Source: an uncultured Tateyamaria sp.
GTDB lineage: Bacteria > Pseudomonadota > Alphaproteobacteria > Rhodobacterales > Rhodobacteraceae
Length of the DNA stretch: 64,000 nt
NCBI RefSeq assembly: GCF_947497045.1
Contig: NZ_CANMEU010000004.1
Coordinates: 410,841-474,840 of the forward strand
Direction: 5' to 3'
Numbering within the stretch: the stretch's first letter is position 1; each line of letters begins with the position of its first letter. Positions 54,917-63,988 of the stretch are shown piece after piece. The notes beneath the pieces were generated by a model that worked only from the letters and a program-made list of their open reading frames with translations, did no database searches and was not told the origin of the DNA. Position numbers and translations under genes: made by a program.

Positions 54917-55861
54917 TCAGGCGGCCCCGCGCACAGCGCTTGGGGTTTGATCAAAGGTCGCCCGAAAGGCGCGGCTGAGCGCGCTTGGCGTCTCATAGCC
55001 GCAGCGCCCGGCAATTTCCGAGATGGGTTGATCCGTGTCCTGCAACAGCGCCAACGCGTGGTTCAGGCGCAGCCGCCGATACAATGCCTGTGGTGTCATC
55101 TGCATGGCGTCACGCACTCGCGCCTCAAGTGTCTTTTGGGTGCACCCAAGGCTGTGGGCGAGGGTCGATATGGCGATGGGCTGATCCAGATGGGCCTGCA
55201 TGATCGCGATGGCGCGGGTCACCGTCCGCCCGGCCCGTATCGGCGTGTTCAGCGGACGTGATGTGGCCTCGGGCGACATGAACAGTTGCCCAACCTCAAG
55301 CGCCAGCAGGGGCCCGTGATGTTCGGAAATGAGATGCGCCACAAGGTCAAATGCCGCCATCGCCCCCGAGCAGGTCAGCCGCGCACCGTCCACTACAAAG
55401 CGGTTACGTACCGTGTCGATGTCCGGAAACGCCTCGGCAAAGCTGTCCAGCACATCCCAATGGATCGTGGCGCGCCGCCCGTTCAGCGCACCTGCGCGCG
55501 CCAACAGCCAACTGCCCGTGTCCATTCCGATCAGCGTGTCATACCGTTTCAGCGCGCGCGCCAAGGGCCGGATCACATCCCCATGGTCCAGGGCCCGCAC
55601 GCCATAGGACGGCATGACAACCAAGCTGCCCCCCCACGTGTCCCCAAGCGCACCATGTGGCGTCACCTCCATCCCGCTGGAACTGCGCACCGTCTGCCCA
55701 TCCATTGTGCAAAACCGCCATGTATAAAGCGTGCGCTGTGACAGGGTGTTGGCGGCGCGCAGCGGCTCGACTGTGTTGGCCAGACAATGGTTGGAGAATT
55801 GATCAAACAGCAGAATATCGAATTGCTGCGGCGCAGCTTGGGATTTTGGCGAATCTGGCAT
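54917..55861 (-). CDS. GlxA/AraC-family transcriptional regulator
   Basis: A 314-residue regulator with an N-terminal DJ-1/PfpI-like domain (about 15-180, with IHWDVLDSFAEAFPD) and a C-terminal AraC helix-turn-helix pair (about 220-310, ISTLAHSLGCTQKTLEARVRDA ... ISEIAGRCGYETPSALSRAF). This family includes CdhR and related regulators of carnitine and betaine catabolism. It is divergent from the acyl-CoA dehydrogenase gene by 79 bases and so probably regulates that operon. Confidence 0.9.
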   Translation of the reverse strand: MPDSPKSQAAPQQFDILLFDQFSNHCLANTVEPLRAANTLSQRTLYTWRFCTMDGQTVRSSSGMEVTPHGALGDTWGGSLVVMPSYGVRALDHGDVIRPLARALKRYDTLIGMDTGSWLLARAGALNGRRATIHWDVLDSFAEAFPDIDTVRNRFVVDGARLTCSGAMAAFDLVAHLISEHHGPLLALEVGQLFMSPEATSRPLNTPIRAGRTVTRAIAIMQAHLDQPIAISTLAHSLGCTQKTLEARVRDAMQMTPQALYRRLRLNHALALLQDTDQPISEIAGRCGYETPSALSRAFRATFDQTPSAVRGAA

Positions 55862-55940
55862 GATCGATGGATAACTCCGCACATCCTATTCGCACAAGAT
55901 ACGCTTTGATCGGCGCACCCCTGTGAAAAGGAACAGTCCA

Positions 55941-57101
55941 ATGCATTTCGGCCTTAGCGATGAACAAGAGATGATCGTCTCGACCGTGCGCAGCTTCGTA
56001 GAAAAGGAGATTTACCCCCATGAGGCCGAGGTCGAGCGCACCGGCCACGTGCCCCTCGAATTGGGTCAGGAGATCAAGCGCAAGGTCATTGATCTTGGGT
56101 TTTATGCCTGCAATTTCCCTCAAGATGTCGGCGGTGCGGGCCTGAGCCATCTTGATTTCACACTGGTCGAGCGCGAGTTGGGCCGCGGCTCCATGGCGCT
56201 GACCCATTTCTTTGGCCGTCCGCAAAATATCCTCATGGCCTGCGCGGGCGATCAGCGCGAACGCTATCTGCTGCCCGCCGTGCGGGGCGAGCGGATGGAT
56301 GCGCTTGCGATGACCGAACCGGACGCGGGGTCAGATGTAAGGGGCATGAAATGCACCGCCATACGCGATGGCGGGGATTGGGTGATCAACGGCTCGAAAC
56401 ACTTTATCTCGGGCGCGGATCACGCCGACTTTTTCATCGTGTTCATCGCCACGGGCGTGGATGACACCCCCAAGGGGCCCAAGAAACGGATCACCACATT
56501 TCTGGTGGATCGCGGCACGCCGGGGTTCGAGGTGCGCGATGGTTACGCGTCAGTCAGCCACAAGGGGTACAAGAATTGCATCCTTGATTTTGACGACTGC
56601 CGCCTGCCCGACGCCCAAGTGTTGGGCGAGGTTGATGGCGGCTTTGCGGTGATGAACGAGTGGCTTTATGCGACCCGCATCACGGTCGCTGCGTTTTCCG
56701 TCGGCCGGGCGCGGCGCTGTTTCGATTATGCACTGCACTACGCCGCCGAGCGCAAGCAGTTCGGCCAGCCCATCGGCAAGTTTCAGGGTGTCGGGTTCCA
56801 GATCGCAGACATGATCACAGAGATTGACGCGGCAGACTGGCTGACTCTGGCTGCGGCCTGGCGGCTCGATCAGGGCCTGCCGTCCAATCGCGAGATTGCG
56901 TCGGCCAAACTCTATGCCTCCGAAGCATTGGCCCGTGTCACCGACACCACCTTGCAGATCTTTGGCGGCATGGGATTGATGGATGATTTCCCGATTGAGC
57001 GGTTCTGGCGCGATGCGCGGGTAGAGCGTATCTGGGACGGGACCAGTGAGATTCAGCGCCACATCATCAGCCGCGATATGTTGCGTCCTTTGGGTGCTTG
57101 A
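55941..57101 (+). CDS. Acyl-CoA dehydrogenase with Asp at the usual catalytic Glu position
   Basis: A 386-residue flavoprotein of the acyl-CoA dehydrogenase family. The FAD-binding region AMTEPDAGSDVRGMKCTA, RKQFGQPIGKFQGVGF and FGGMGLMDDFPIERFWRDAR are typical. The usual YEGT catalytic-base motif reads IWDGTSEIQ, with Asp366 where most relatives have Glu. It is first in an operon with an acyl-CoA ligase and an enoyl-CoA hydratase, divergent from a GlxA regulator. A carnitine or gamma-butyrobetaine-type substrate is inferred from context. Confidence 0.85.
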   Translation: MHFGLSDEQEMIVSTVRSFVEKEIYPHEAEVERTGHVPLELGQEIKRKVIDLGFYACNFPQDVGGAGLSHLDFTLVERELGRGSMALTHFFGRPQNILMACAGDQRERYLLPAVRGERMDALAMTEPDAGSDVRGMKCTAIRDGGDWVINGSKHFISGADHADFFIVFIATGVDDTPKGPKKRITTFLVDRGTPGFEVRDGYASVSHKGYKNCILDFDDCRLPDAQVLGEVDGGFAVMNEWLYATRITVAAFSVGRARRCFDYALHYAAERKQFGQPIGKFQGVGFQIADMITEIDAADWLTLAAAWRLDQGLPSNREIASAKLYASEALARVTDTTLQIFGGMGLMDDFPIERFWRDARVERIWDGTSEIQRHIISRDMLRPLGA

Positions 57102-57150
57102 CGTGGCTGTAACGGACCCAATTTCGAATGGGCCGGACCCATCCGACAGG

Positions 57151-57200
57151 AGCGAGGGGCCAGCCCCTCGCGCTCCCCGGCATATTTATGGAACGCTGAA
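57151..57200 (+). repeat. Dispersed intergenic repeat (copy 3)
   Basis: GCGAGGGG-CCAG-CCCCTCGC is a perfect 8-bp hairpin (57152-57171) followed by CTCCCCGGCATATTTATGGAAC. The hairpin core (GGCCAGCCCC) and CTCCCCG... block are shared with the copy at 3053-3092. It separates the acyl-CoA dehydrogenase and ligase genes. Confidence 0.6.
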
Positions 57201-57214
57201 AGGGGAATACGCGC

Positions 57215-59233
57215 GTGGGTGATCTGAACCGTTTGTTGCGTCCCCGGTCTGTTGCGGTTGTTGGCGGTGGCGCGTGGTGTGCTGCCGTTATTGATCAGCT
57301 TGGGCGCTTTGGTTTTGATGGGCCTGTGTGGCCTGTGCACCCCTCTGCTGCAATGGTGGCCGGTCATGGTGCCTTCCCGCGTCTGGAGCATCTGCCCGAG
57401 CCGCCTGATGCCGTGTTCATCGGGGTCAATCGCCATGCCACCGTCAAGATCGTTGGGGATCTGGCGCGCATGGGGGCGGGGGGTGCCGTGTGCTTTGCAT
57501 CCGGCTTTGCCGAAGCCCGTGCCGAGGATGCTTCGGGGGCTGGCTTACAGGATCAGTTGATCGCGGCGGCAGGCGACATGCCCATTCTGGGCCCCAACTG
57601 CTATGGGTTTATCAATGCGCTGGATCGCGCGTTGTTGTGGCCCGACCAGCATGGGTGCGCGTCCGTCCCTGATGGTGTCGCCATCCTGACCCAGAGTTCG
57701 AACATCGCCATCAATCTGACCATGCAGCAGCGCGCCTTGCCTGTCGCCTATGCGGTGACGTGCGGAAACATGGCCCAGACCTCGCAAGCGCAGATTGCGA
57801 TGGCGTTGCTGGATGATGCGCGCGTAACCGCGATTGGTCTGCATATCGAAGGGTTTGGCAATGTTCCCGAATGGGAGGCCTTGGCCGCCAAAGCCCATGC
57901 CAAGGGCGTGGCGTTGGTCGCCTTGAAGGTTGGCGCATCGGATCAGGCGCGCCGGGCCACCGTGTCCCACACTGCCTCGCTGGCGGGAAGTGATGCCGGC
58001 GCACAGGCCTTGCTGGAGCGTTTGGGTATTGCCCGCGTCCACACCCTGCCCGACTTTGTCGAGACGTTGAAACTGCTGCACATGTATGGGCAGCTTGAGG
58101 GCACGGGCATCGCATCGATCAGTTGTTCGGGGGGCGAAGCGAGCCTGATGGCGGATATGGCAGTCGGGACGTCCCTGCATTTTCCTGCTTTGGATACGGA
58201 TCAGCGTGACATCCTGCGCGCAGCCCTTGGTCCGATGGTCGCACTGAGCAATCCGTTGGACTATCACACCTATATCTGGCGCGCCGCGGATGCGATGGCG
58301 CAGGCATGGGGCGCAATGACCGGAGATCACATCGCCATGACCCTGTCGGTGGTGGACTACCCGGTGGCCGACCCGTCCGATTGGGCCTGCGCGACCCAGG
58401 CTGCCTTGCAGGTGCGCGCCGAAACGGGCCGGCCCTTTGGCGTTGTGTCCACCTTGCCCGAACTGATGCCACCCGCCACGGCCCGCCAGCTGATGGATGG
58501 CGGTGTGGTGCCGTTTTGCGGTTTACGCGAAGCGTTGGTTGCGGTCGAAGCGGCCGGACAGGTCGGCGCGCCACATCCCCTACCCCTGTGTCCGCCGGGT
58601 CCCGATATGGCGACGGCGGCACTGACCGAGGCGGACGCGAAGGCAGCATTGACGGATTTTGGCATCGTGATCCCGCGCCATCACGTCGGGACCGCCGTCG
58701 AGGTCACCGTCGCGGCACGCAACATGACCGGACCCTTCGCGATCAAGGGGGTCGGGCTGGCCCACAAGACTGAAATGGGGGCCGTGCACCTCAACGTCGC
58801 CGTTGAGGATGTGCCGAATGTGGCCCGACAGATCGCAACACCCCAGATCCTTATCGAAGAGATGGTGGGTGACGCTGTCGTCGAACTGCTGATCGGGATC
58901 ACCCGCGATCCCGCGCACGGCTTTGTCCTGACCCTCGGCGCGGGCGGCGTTTTGACAGAGCTTCTGCGCGACACGCGTGCGCTGTTGCTGCCCGTGCGCG
59001 AGGTGGACGTCGTGGAGGCCCTGCACGCCCTGACCTGCGCGCCCCTTATCAACGGCTATCGTGGCAAACCGGCGGCCAATATCGACGCCATCGTCACTGC
59101 GGTCATGGGCCTGCAATCCTATGTCCTTGCACACTGCACCACCCTCAGCGAAGTTGAGGTGAACCCCTTGATCTGCACCCCCACCCGCGCCGTCGCCGTT
59201 GACGCCCTGATACAGAAAGGCCCCACCCCATGA
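57215..59233 (+). CDS. Acyl-CoA synthetase, NDP-forming type (acetate-CoA ligase family)
   Basis: A 672-residue ligase of the NDP-forming (ACD/Pat-like) family. A CoA-binding domain starts LLRPRSVAVVGGGAW, succinyl-CoA-ligase-like domains follow with the phosphohistidine candidate in TVSHTASLAGSDAG, and an ATP-grasp region ends with LAHKTEMGAVHLNV and EVNPLIC. It starts with GTG after AAAGGGG. The stop overlaps the next gene (ATGA). In this operon it is likely to activate the substrate (a carnitine/crotonobetaine-like acid) as the CoA thioester. Confidence 0.85.
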   Translation: MGDLNRLLRPRSVAVVGGGAWCAAVIDQLGRFGFDGPVWPVHPSAAMVAGHGAFPRLEHLPEPPDAVFIGVNRHATVKIVGDLARMGAGGAVCFASGFAEARAEDASGAGLQDQLIAAAGDMPILGPNCYGFINALDRALLWPDQHGCASVPDGVAILTQSSNIAINLTMQQRALPVAYAVTCGNMAQTSQAQIAMALLDDARVTAIGLHIEGFGNVPEWEALAAKAHAKGVALVALKVGASDQARRATVSHTASLAGSDAGAQALLERLGIARVHTLPDFVETLKLLHMYGQLEGTGIASISCSGGEASLMADMAVGTSLHFPALDTDQRDILRAALGPMVALSNPLDYHTYIWRAADAMAQAWGAMTGDHIAMTLSVVDYPVADPSDWACATQAALQVRAETGRPFGVVSTLPELMPPATARQLMDGGVVPFCGLREALVAVEAAGQVGAPHPLPLCPPGPDMATAALTEADAKAALTDFGIVIPRHHVGTAVEVTVAARNMTGPFAIKGVGLAHKTEMGAVHLNVAVEDVPNVARQIATPQILIEEMVGDAVVELLIGITRDPAHGFVLTLGAGGVLTELLRDTRALLLPVREVDVVEALHALTCAPLINGYRGKPAANIDAIVTAVMGLQSYVLAHCTTLSEVEVNPLICTPTRAVAVDALIQKGPTP

Positions 59234-60009
59234 GCCCCATCAAGACCGAACGTGACGGTGCCATCCTTGAGGTGACATTGGACCGGCCCAAGGCCAACGC
59301 CATTGATCTGGCAACCTCGAAAATCATGGGCGAGACCTTTGCCGCCTTTCGCGATGACCCGGAGTTGCGGGTGGCGATCATCACCGGGGGCGGCGAAAAG
59401 TTCTTTTGCCCCGGTTGGGACCTGAAGGCCGCCGCAGACGGGGACGCCGTTGACGGCGACTACGGTGTGGGCGGCTTTGGCGGTTTGCAGGAACTGCCGC
59501 GTCTCAACAAGCCGGTCATCACGGCGGTGAACGGGATCGCCTGTGGCGGCGGGCTGGAACTGGCGCTGAGCGCGGACATGATCCTGGCGGCCGATCACGC
59601 GACCTTTGCCTTGCCAGAGATCCATTCTGGCACCGTGGCGGACGCAGCCTCGGTCAAGTTGCCCAAACGCATCCCCTATCACATCGCGATGGAATTGCTG
59701 CTGACAGGGCGCTGGTTCGACGCTGAAGAGGCGCATCGGTGGGGTCTGGTGAATGAGATCCTGCCCGGTGCCGCGCTGATGGACCGGGCCTGGGAGTTGG
59801 CCCGTCTACTCGCCTCGGGTCCGCCGCTGGTCTATGCCGCGATCAAGGAAATTGTGCGCGACGCCGAGGATGCCAAATTTCAGGACGCGATGAACCGGAT
59901 CACCAAAAGCCAGTTGCCGACCGTCGAGACGCTCTATCGCTCCGAAGATCAGCTTGAGGGCGCACGCGCCTTTGCCGAAAAGCGTGATCCGGTGTGGAAG
60001 GGCCGCTAG
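59230..60009 (+). CDS. Enoyl-CoA hydratase family protein, carnitinyl-CoA dehydratase-like
   Basis: A 259-residue crotonase-fold enzyme. The first oxyanion-hole segment is FFCPGWDLKAAADGD, the second is NGIACGGGLELALSADM, and the acidic position is in LPEIHSGTVADAASV. It resembles CaiD-type carnitinyl-CoA dehydratases, which hydrate crotonobetainyl-CoA. It is coupled to the ligase through ATGA and ends in a 4-base overlap with the convergent peroxidase gene. Confidence 0.85.
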   Translation: MSPIKTERDGAILEVTLDRPKANAIDLATSKIMGETFAAFRDDPELRVAIITGGGEKFFCPGWDLKAAADGDAVDGDYGVGGFGGLQELPRLNKPVITAVNGIACGGGLELALSADMILAADHATFALPEIHSGTVADAASVKLPKRIPYHIAMELLLTGRWFDAEEAHRWGLVNEILPGAALMDRAWELARLLASGPPLVYAAIKEIVRDAEDAKFQDAMNRITKSQLPTVETLYRSEDQLEGARAFAEKRDPVWKGR

Positions 60010-61316
60010 TCCGTTACCCGCGGATCGACGGGCAGCCCACTTGGCACCGTCTTGGGCACGCCGAGCCGGCCCATCTTGGCCCCTGCCCCCGTCAGACTGT
60101 CCAGAAACGCGACGATCTGATCCACCTCGATATCCGTCAATGATATCGGTGCAAGTGTGACCGCAGCCCGCTGGCGCGCCATCTCGCGCGTATCTTGCCG
60201 GACCATGAAGTCGATGCCCGCCAGCCACGGCACTTCGGGCAAGGCCGCCATCTCGGGCGTCCACGCGTCAAGCGCAGCAAGTGGGTCGAGGTGATGGCGC
60301 ACCATCCCCTCAAGCGTGGGATAGGCCCCATTGTGCCCATAGGGCGCGGTCAGGGCCACGTTGCGCAGCATCGGCGTGCGAAAGGCATAGGCATCGGCCA
60401 GATCGTCGCTTTCACCCATCCGCCCCACATCGCGCACCATCGGATCAAAACGGCGGGTGCGTCCAGGGCCGAACGGGGGCAGGCCAAGGGCATGAAAGCC
60501 CTGGTCCGACATCAGGGATCCCGCGTGACAGGACACGCAATCCGCCTTGCCATAAAACAGCTTGAGCCCGGCGCGCTGATCGGGGCCAAGCGCGGTGATG
60601 TCCCCCGCCAGATAGGCATCAAAGGGGCTGTCAAAACTGGTCCATTCCCAGACCATGAACGCACTCAGCGCATTTCCGATATCGGCAATGGTGATGTCTT
60701 CGGACGTCTCGATATGGGGCACCGCCCTGACAAAGGCTGCGGCATAGGCCGGAACATGACGCACACGGTCCGCGATGATTGGCCAAGCATAATCAATGCG
60801 CTGATGCACAGCACCTGCGATCTCGTTCTCCTTGGGGTTCCCGGCCATTTCGAACTGCGCCACCAGTGGAAAAATCGCCTGAGCCGCCAGCAGATTGTCG
60901 AGGCCCTCGGGCAGCCATTCCTCAGCCGGGGAGTTGAAGCCGTTTTCATAAGTGTCCGCCACACTCAGCCGCCCGTCATGGAACATCACATCCAGCGCCT
61001 TGGCCCCAAGGTTCCACAGCCCCGACGCATTGCGCGGGATACGTTTGCGTATGCGATCCTCACCCATCCCGGCGGTGCGGTTTTTGCCGAGGCCCTGCCC
61101 GCCCTCACCTATCCCAAGGCTGAGGCCGTCGCCCGTGCCCAGATCAGGATGGTGGCAGCTCGAACAGGCGATGTTGCGATTGCCCGACAGGATCGGATCA
61201 TAGAACAACAACTGGCCCAGGCGGGCTTGCGCCGGATCGGGCTGGATGAAATCATCCACGCCTAGCGGGCGCGGCAGATCGGTCGCAAACGCAGGCGACG
61301 CACAAAGGATGATCAC
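60006..61316 (-). CDS. Di-haem cytochrome c peroxidase/MauG-type protein
   Basis: A ~436-residue periplasmic-type protein with two c-type haem motifs, CSSCH (near the N-terminus) and CVSCH (middle), in the CCP/MauG arrangement; GPGRTRRFDPMVRDVG and FRTPMLRNVALTAPYGHNGAYPTLEGMVRHH are typical. It reduces H2O2 or modifies a protein partner. The only start before the haem motif is a GTG at 61316, which gives an unusually short signal (MIILCASPAFA), so export is plausible but the N-terminus is doubtful. Confidence 0.78.
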   Translation of the reverse strand: MIILCASPAFATDLPRPLGVDDFIQPDPAQARLGQLLFYDPILSGNRNIACSSCHHPDLGTGDGLSLGIGEGGQGLGKNRTAGMGEDRIRKRIPRNASGLWNLGAKALDVMFHDGRLSVADTYENGFNSPAEEWLPEGLDNLLAAQAIFPLVAQFEMAGNPKENEIAGAVHQRIDYAWPIIADRVRHVPAYAAAFVRAVPHIETSEDITIADIGNALSAFMVWEWTSFDSPFDAYLAGDITALGPDQRAGLKLFYGKADCVSCHAGSLMSDQGFHALGLPPFGPGRTRRFDPMVRDVGRMGESDDLADAYAFRTPMLRNVALTAPYGHNGAYPTLEGMVRHHLDPLAALDAWTPEMAALPEVPWLAGIDFMVRQDTREMARQRAAVTLAPISLTDIEVDQIVAFLDSLTGAGAKMGRLGVPKTVPSGLPVDPRVTD

Positions 61317-61787
61317 ATGCGCAACCTTGCCATAGCCCTTGTTTTTCTGGCCCTTCCCGCGGTGGCCGAAATCGAAGAGGCGCGCGATCTGATGGAGGCG
61401 GGCGAATATACCGCAGCCTATGAGGCGCTTTGGCCCGCCGCCCGATCGGGCAATGCCGACGCCGAAGAATTGATTGGGGTGATGTACGCCCTTGGACTCG
61501 GCGTGCCGCGTGACGACGAGCGGGCGTTTGAGTGGTATCTGCGCTCGTCCATGAAGGGCCATCCCGGCGCACAATCCGGTGTCGGGTGGTACTATGAGGT
61601 CGGGCGCGGCATGCCCGCCCCGGACCTCGTGCGCGCCTACATGTGGTACACGCTGTCGGCCATCGGCGGCGACCCGGACGCGGCCATCTCGCTTGAGGAA
61701 GTGGTCAAGAAGATGACGAAAGCAGAGATCAATCGGGCGCATATTCTGGTCGCTGATTACAAGGTGTGGATGTATCCGTTTCGGTGA
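61317..61787 (+). CDS. Sel1-repeat (TPR-like) exported protein
   Basis: A 156-residue protein with a signal peptide (MRNLAIALVFLALPAVA) and two to three Sel1-like repeats (GNADAEELIGVMYALGLGVPRDDERAFEWYLRSS, then GHPGAQSGVGWYYEVGRGM). Such repeats mediate protein-protein contacts. The ATG has AAAGGA upstream. Its start codon is base-adjacent to that of the divergent peroxidase gene, so each leader lies within the other's coding sequence. Confidence 0.83.
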   Translation: MRNLAIALVFLALPAVAEIEEARDLMEAGEYTAAYEALWPAARSGNADAEELIGVMYALGLGVPRDDERAFEWYLRSSMKGHPGAQSGVGWYYEVGRGMPAPDLVRAYMWYTLSAIGGDPDAAISLEEVVKKMTKAEINRAHILVADYKVWMYPFR

Positions 61788-62261
61788 GTTTGGCAGGGGT
61801 TGGGGGTGATGGGAAGGGTCGTGCGAAAGCCTCGGGAATTTTGGGGCACTAGATCGCCGTCATACTCGTTGCGGGAGACGGCGAATGGCGGGATTGAGCC
61901 CAACCTGTGAATTCGATTATCGTGCTGCGTGCGCACGCAGTACAGATTTTGCGGCGTACGCATCATCTTGAGCACGGCAATGGGGCGTAAAGAGCGGCCG
62001 TTCGTGTCGGGCGCAGCGAGACTTCGTCAGGCAATGAGTAGGAAGCGGACGAAACCACCTTTTCGCCGCACGTGCGCCTATGGCTGCTTGTGATCTTCTG
62101 GGATGTGTCCAATGACAATCGGCAACAGTTGCCCCGCGATTTAGACGAGCCGGGGCCGCAATATGATCCTTATGGATTGGTCGGCAAAATGCCACCCGCA
62201 CAAAAGTTCTAGAGAAATGTTGGGCCAACCCTTACAACGCAAGAAGACCAAGGGGGGCTAT
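61788..62261. other. Gene-poor region before the BCCT-like gene
   Basis: 474 bases without a convincing coding gene. One perfect 16-bp palindrome lies at 61925-61940. Several short frames (for example on the minus strand) lack codon structure. The BCCT ribosome-binding site (AAGGGGGG) is at the right end. I see no known RNA or mobile-element end. Confidence 0.5.
61925..61940. other. Perfect 16-bp palindrome
   Basis: CTGCGTGCGCACGCAG is a perfect inverted repeat with no loop. It lies in gene-poor DNA 320 bases upstream of the BCCT-like gene. It could be a protein-binding site; nothing in the sequence says which. Confidence 0.4.
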
Positions 62262-63446
62262 ATGTTAACTTCAATCATCTCATTTGGGGTCATTCTGGCA
62301 TTTGCGCTGGTGATCTTTTGCGTCATCAAGTGGTGGAACCTTCCGCTGACTGGCGTCACGCCTGTGCCACTGTTCACTTTTATCGCAATCTTGTTCACGT
62401 CAGGTCTGGATGTTGGACTGATCATGTTCCCTCTGGCGTTCGACTATCCGCTCTACGCAGATACGGTGGCCGAGCCGGCCTACGCGTTCACCAACCCACT
62501 CGCGCTTGAGTTCGGGTTCTGGGGCTTCTTGATCTGGGCGTTTTATTTCCTGACGACCTTCTATTTCTGCGCGATTGAACCGCGCGTGGGCTTCTTCAAG
62601 ATTCCGGCAGTCAAGCTACTCAATAACATTGTGATCATTACAACCTGTGCCTTCACCGGAGCATTGTTCCTGATCTACATGCCGTATTACATCGCGGAAG
62701 TTGGCGATGGTGAGACCATTCTGCCAGTGTTCTACCTGATCTGCTTCCTTGTCATCCTCATCGCAGCATTCAGCTCGACCGACTTGAAATTCGTGAAGCT
62801 TCTTTCGGTCAGTTCCACCGTCCTGTTTCTCTTTTTGATTCTCTACATGTTCATGAACGCAGGGATGAGCGTGGGCGATTTGGCATCAACATCCAGTAAC
62901 ATCGGCGGCTATTTTGTGAATATTCACAAGTTCATCATCCCACTGACCGACTACCACGAATTCTATCTCTTCTGGTGGTTTGCTTGGTCAATCATGATTG
63001 GGCAGTTTGTTAGTCGCTTTGTCGGCGGCCTGAAAACATGGCAACTGTTGGGCGCTCTGCTGGTTTTCCCCTCTATCCCTTTGGCGCTTTGGTTCTCGGT
63101 CCTGTATTTCTATCACCTCAATGGGATCGGCACGGCAGGTTTGCCAAACTGGGCGATGACAGTCGTAGGGATCGTGTTTGTGATCAACTCGTTTGACTCA
63201 CTGATCCGGCTCTATACCGACAACCTGAACCTGACCACGGAACGCTTTGGCACCGTATCCTACGTGCTGGCAAATGCGGTCGGCCTCTTTGTGCTCACGT
63301 TGCTCTTTCAAAGCCAATGGCTGCAAATCCAATGGGTCGGCACAATTGTCATCGGCATCTATCTGATGGCTTTGGCGTATATGTTCTTCGCCAAACGGGG
63401 CAAGCTGTCCAACCTGGACGGTAATCCAGTGGTCGCGGCAGAGTGA
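62262..63446 (+). CDS. BCCT-family-like transporter, short form
   Basis: A 394-residue integral membrane protein with about ten to twelve hydrophobic segments. The tract YLFWWFAWSIMIGQFVSRFVGGL resembles the Trp-rich helix-8 signature of BCCT choline/betaine/carnitine transporters. At ~394 residues it is shorter than the usual ~500, and its codons are less GC-rich than the neighbours. It lies 2.2 kb from the carnitine-like operon, so an osmolyte substrate is reasonable but inferred. It starts with a good AAGGGGGG site; a longer frame from 62163 is unlikely. Confidence 0.65.
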   Translation: MLTSIISFGVILAFALVIFCVIKWWNLPLTGVTPVPLFTFIAILFTSGLDVGLIMFPLAFDYPLYADTVAEPAYAFTNPLALEFGFWGFLIWAFYFLTTFYFCAIEPRVGFFKIPAVKLLNNIVIITTCAFTGALFLIYMPYYIAEVGDGETILPVFYLICFLVILIAAFSSTDLKFVKLLSVSSTVLFLFLILYMFMNAGMSVGDLASTSSNIGGYFVNIHKFIIPLTDYHEFYLFWWFAWSIMIGQFVSRFVGGLKTWQLLGALLVFPSIPLALWFSVLYFYHLNGIGTAGLPNWAMTVVGIVFVINSFDSLIRLYTDNLNLTTERFGTVSYVLANAVGLFVLTLLFQSQWLQIQWVGTIVIGIYLMALAYMFFAKRGKLSNLDGNPVVAAE

Positions 63447-63463
63447 AAGCCGTCAAACATTGT

Positions 63464-63490
63464 GGACCTGCCAGCCTTGCCGGCAGGTCC
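63464..63490 (+). terminator. Hairpin downstream of the BCCT-like gene
   Basis: GGACCTGCC (63464-63472) and GGCAGGTCC (63482-63490) form a perfect 9-bp stem with a 9-nt loop, 17 bases after the stop. No T tract follows, so termination is uncertain. Confidence 0.5.
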
Positions 63491-63715
63491 ATCGCAGGCG
63501 CTTCAGTGGAGCAAGTCTTGTTCAAGGCTTTGCTGCGGATTTGACCTTTGCGTTGCAGGCAACATCAGCAAAAACGGGCTCTCTACTGCCGATTGCTCGC
63601 ACAGCGATGACCAGCTTCATGCATCTCTGACAGCGGCCATTCCCTCAAACTTTAAAATCGTCCAGTCAGCGCGGTGCTGATGATTGGGTGCGTAGGGAGG
63701 ATCGGAGGGCAAATC

Positions 63716-63988
63716 ATGCCAAGAGTCCAACTTCCCGCAGTCACCCCCAAGCGCAAAGCCTGGAATAAAGGGCGCATCATCGGCCAGAAGCGGCCCCTGT
63801 TGCCTAAACAGGTCTGGGCAATACGGGCACGGCTCGAATTAGCCTGCAACCTGCGCGACCTTACATTGTTCAACGTAGCCATCGACAGCAAGCTGCGCGG
63901 TTGCAACCTGGTCAAACTGACGGTGACCCACGTTGCCACGGCGAATGTGGTTCGCAGAGGAAGACGTCGATATCAGTCGCTAATGTGA
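63716..63988 (+). pseudogene. Interrupted tyrosine-recombinase/integrase fragment
   Basis: A 90-residue frame starting MPRVQLPAVTPKRKAWNKGR, continuing with KRPLLPKQVWAIRARLELACNLRDLTLFNVAIDSKLRGCNLVKLTV. This matches the N-terminal part of a common family of short site-specific integrases as I know them. The frame then departs from the family (ATANVVRRGRRRYQSLM) and ends at a stop, without the catalytic R...HxxR...Y region. It is likely a remnant or frameshifted gene; any continuation beyond the right edge is not visible. A good ribosome-binding site (GGAGGG) precedes the ATG. Confidence 0.5.
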
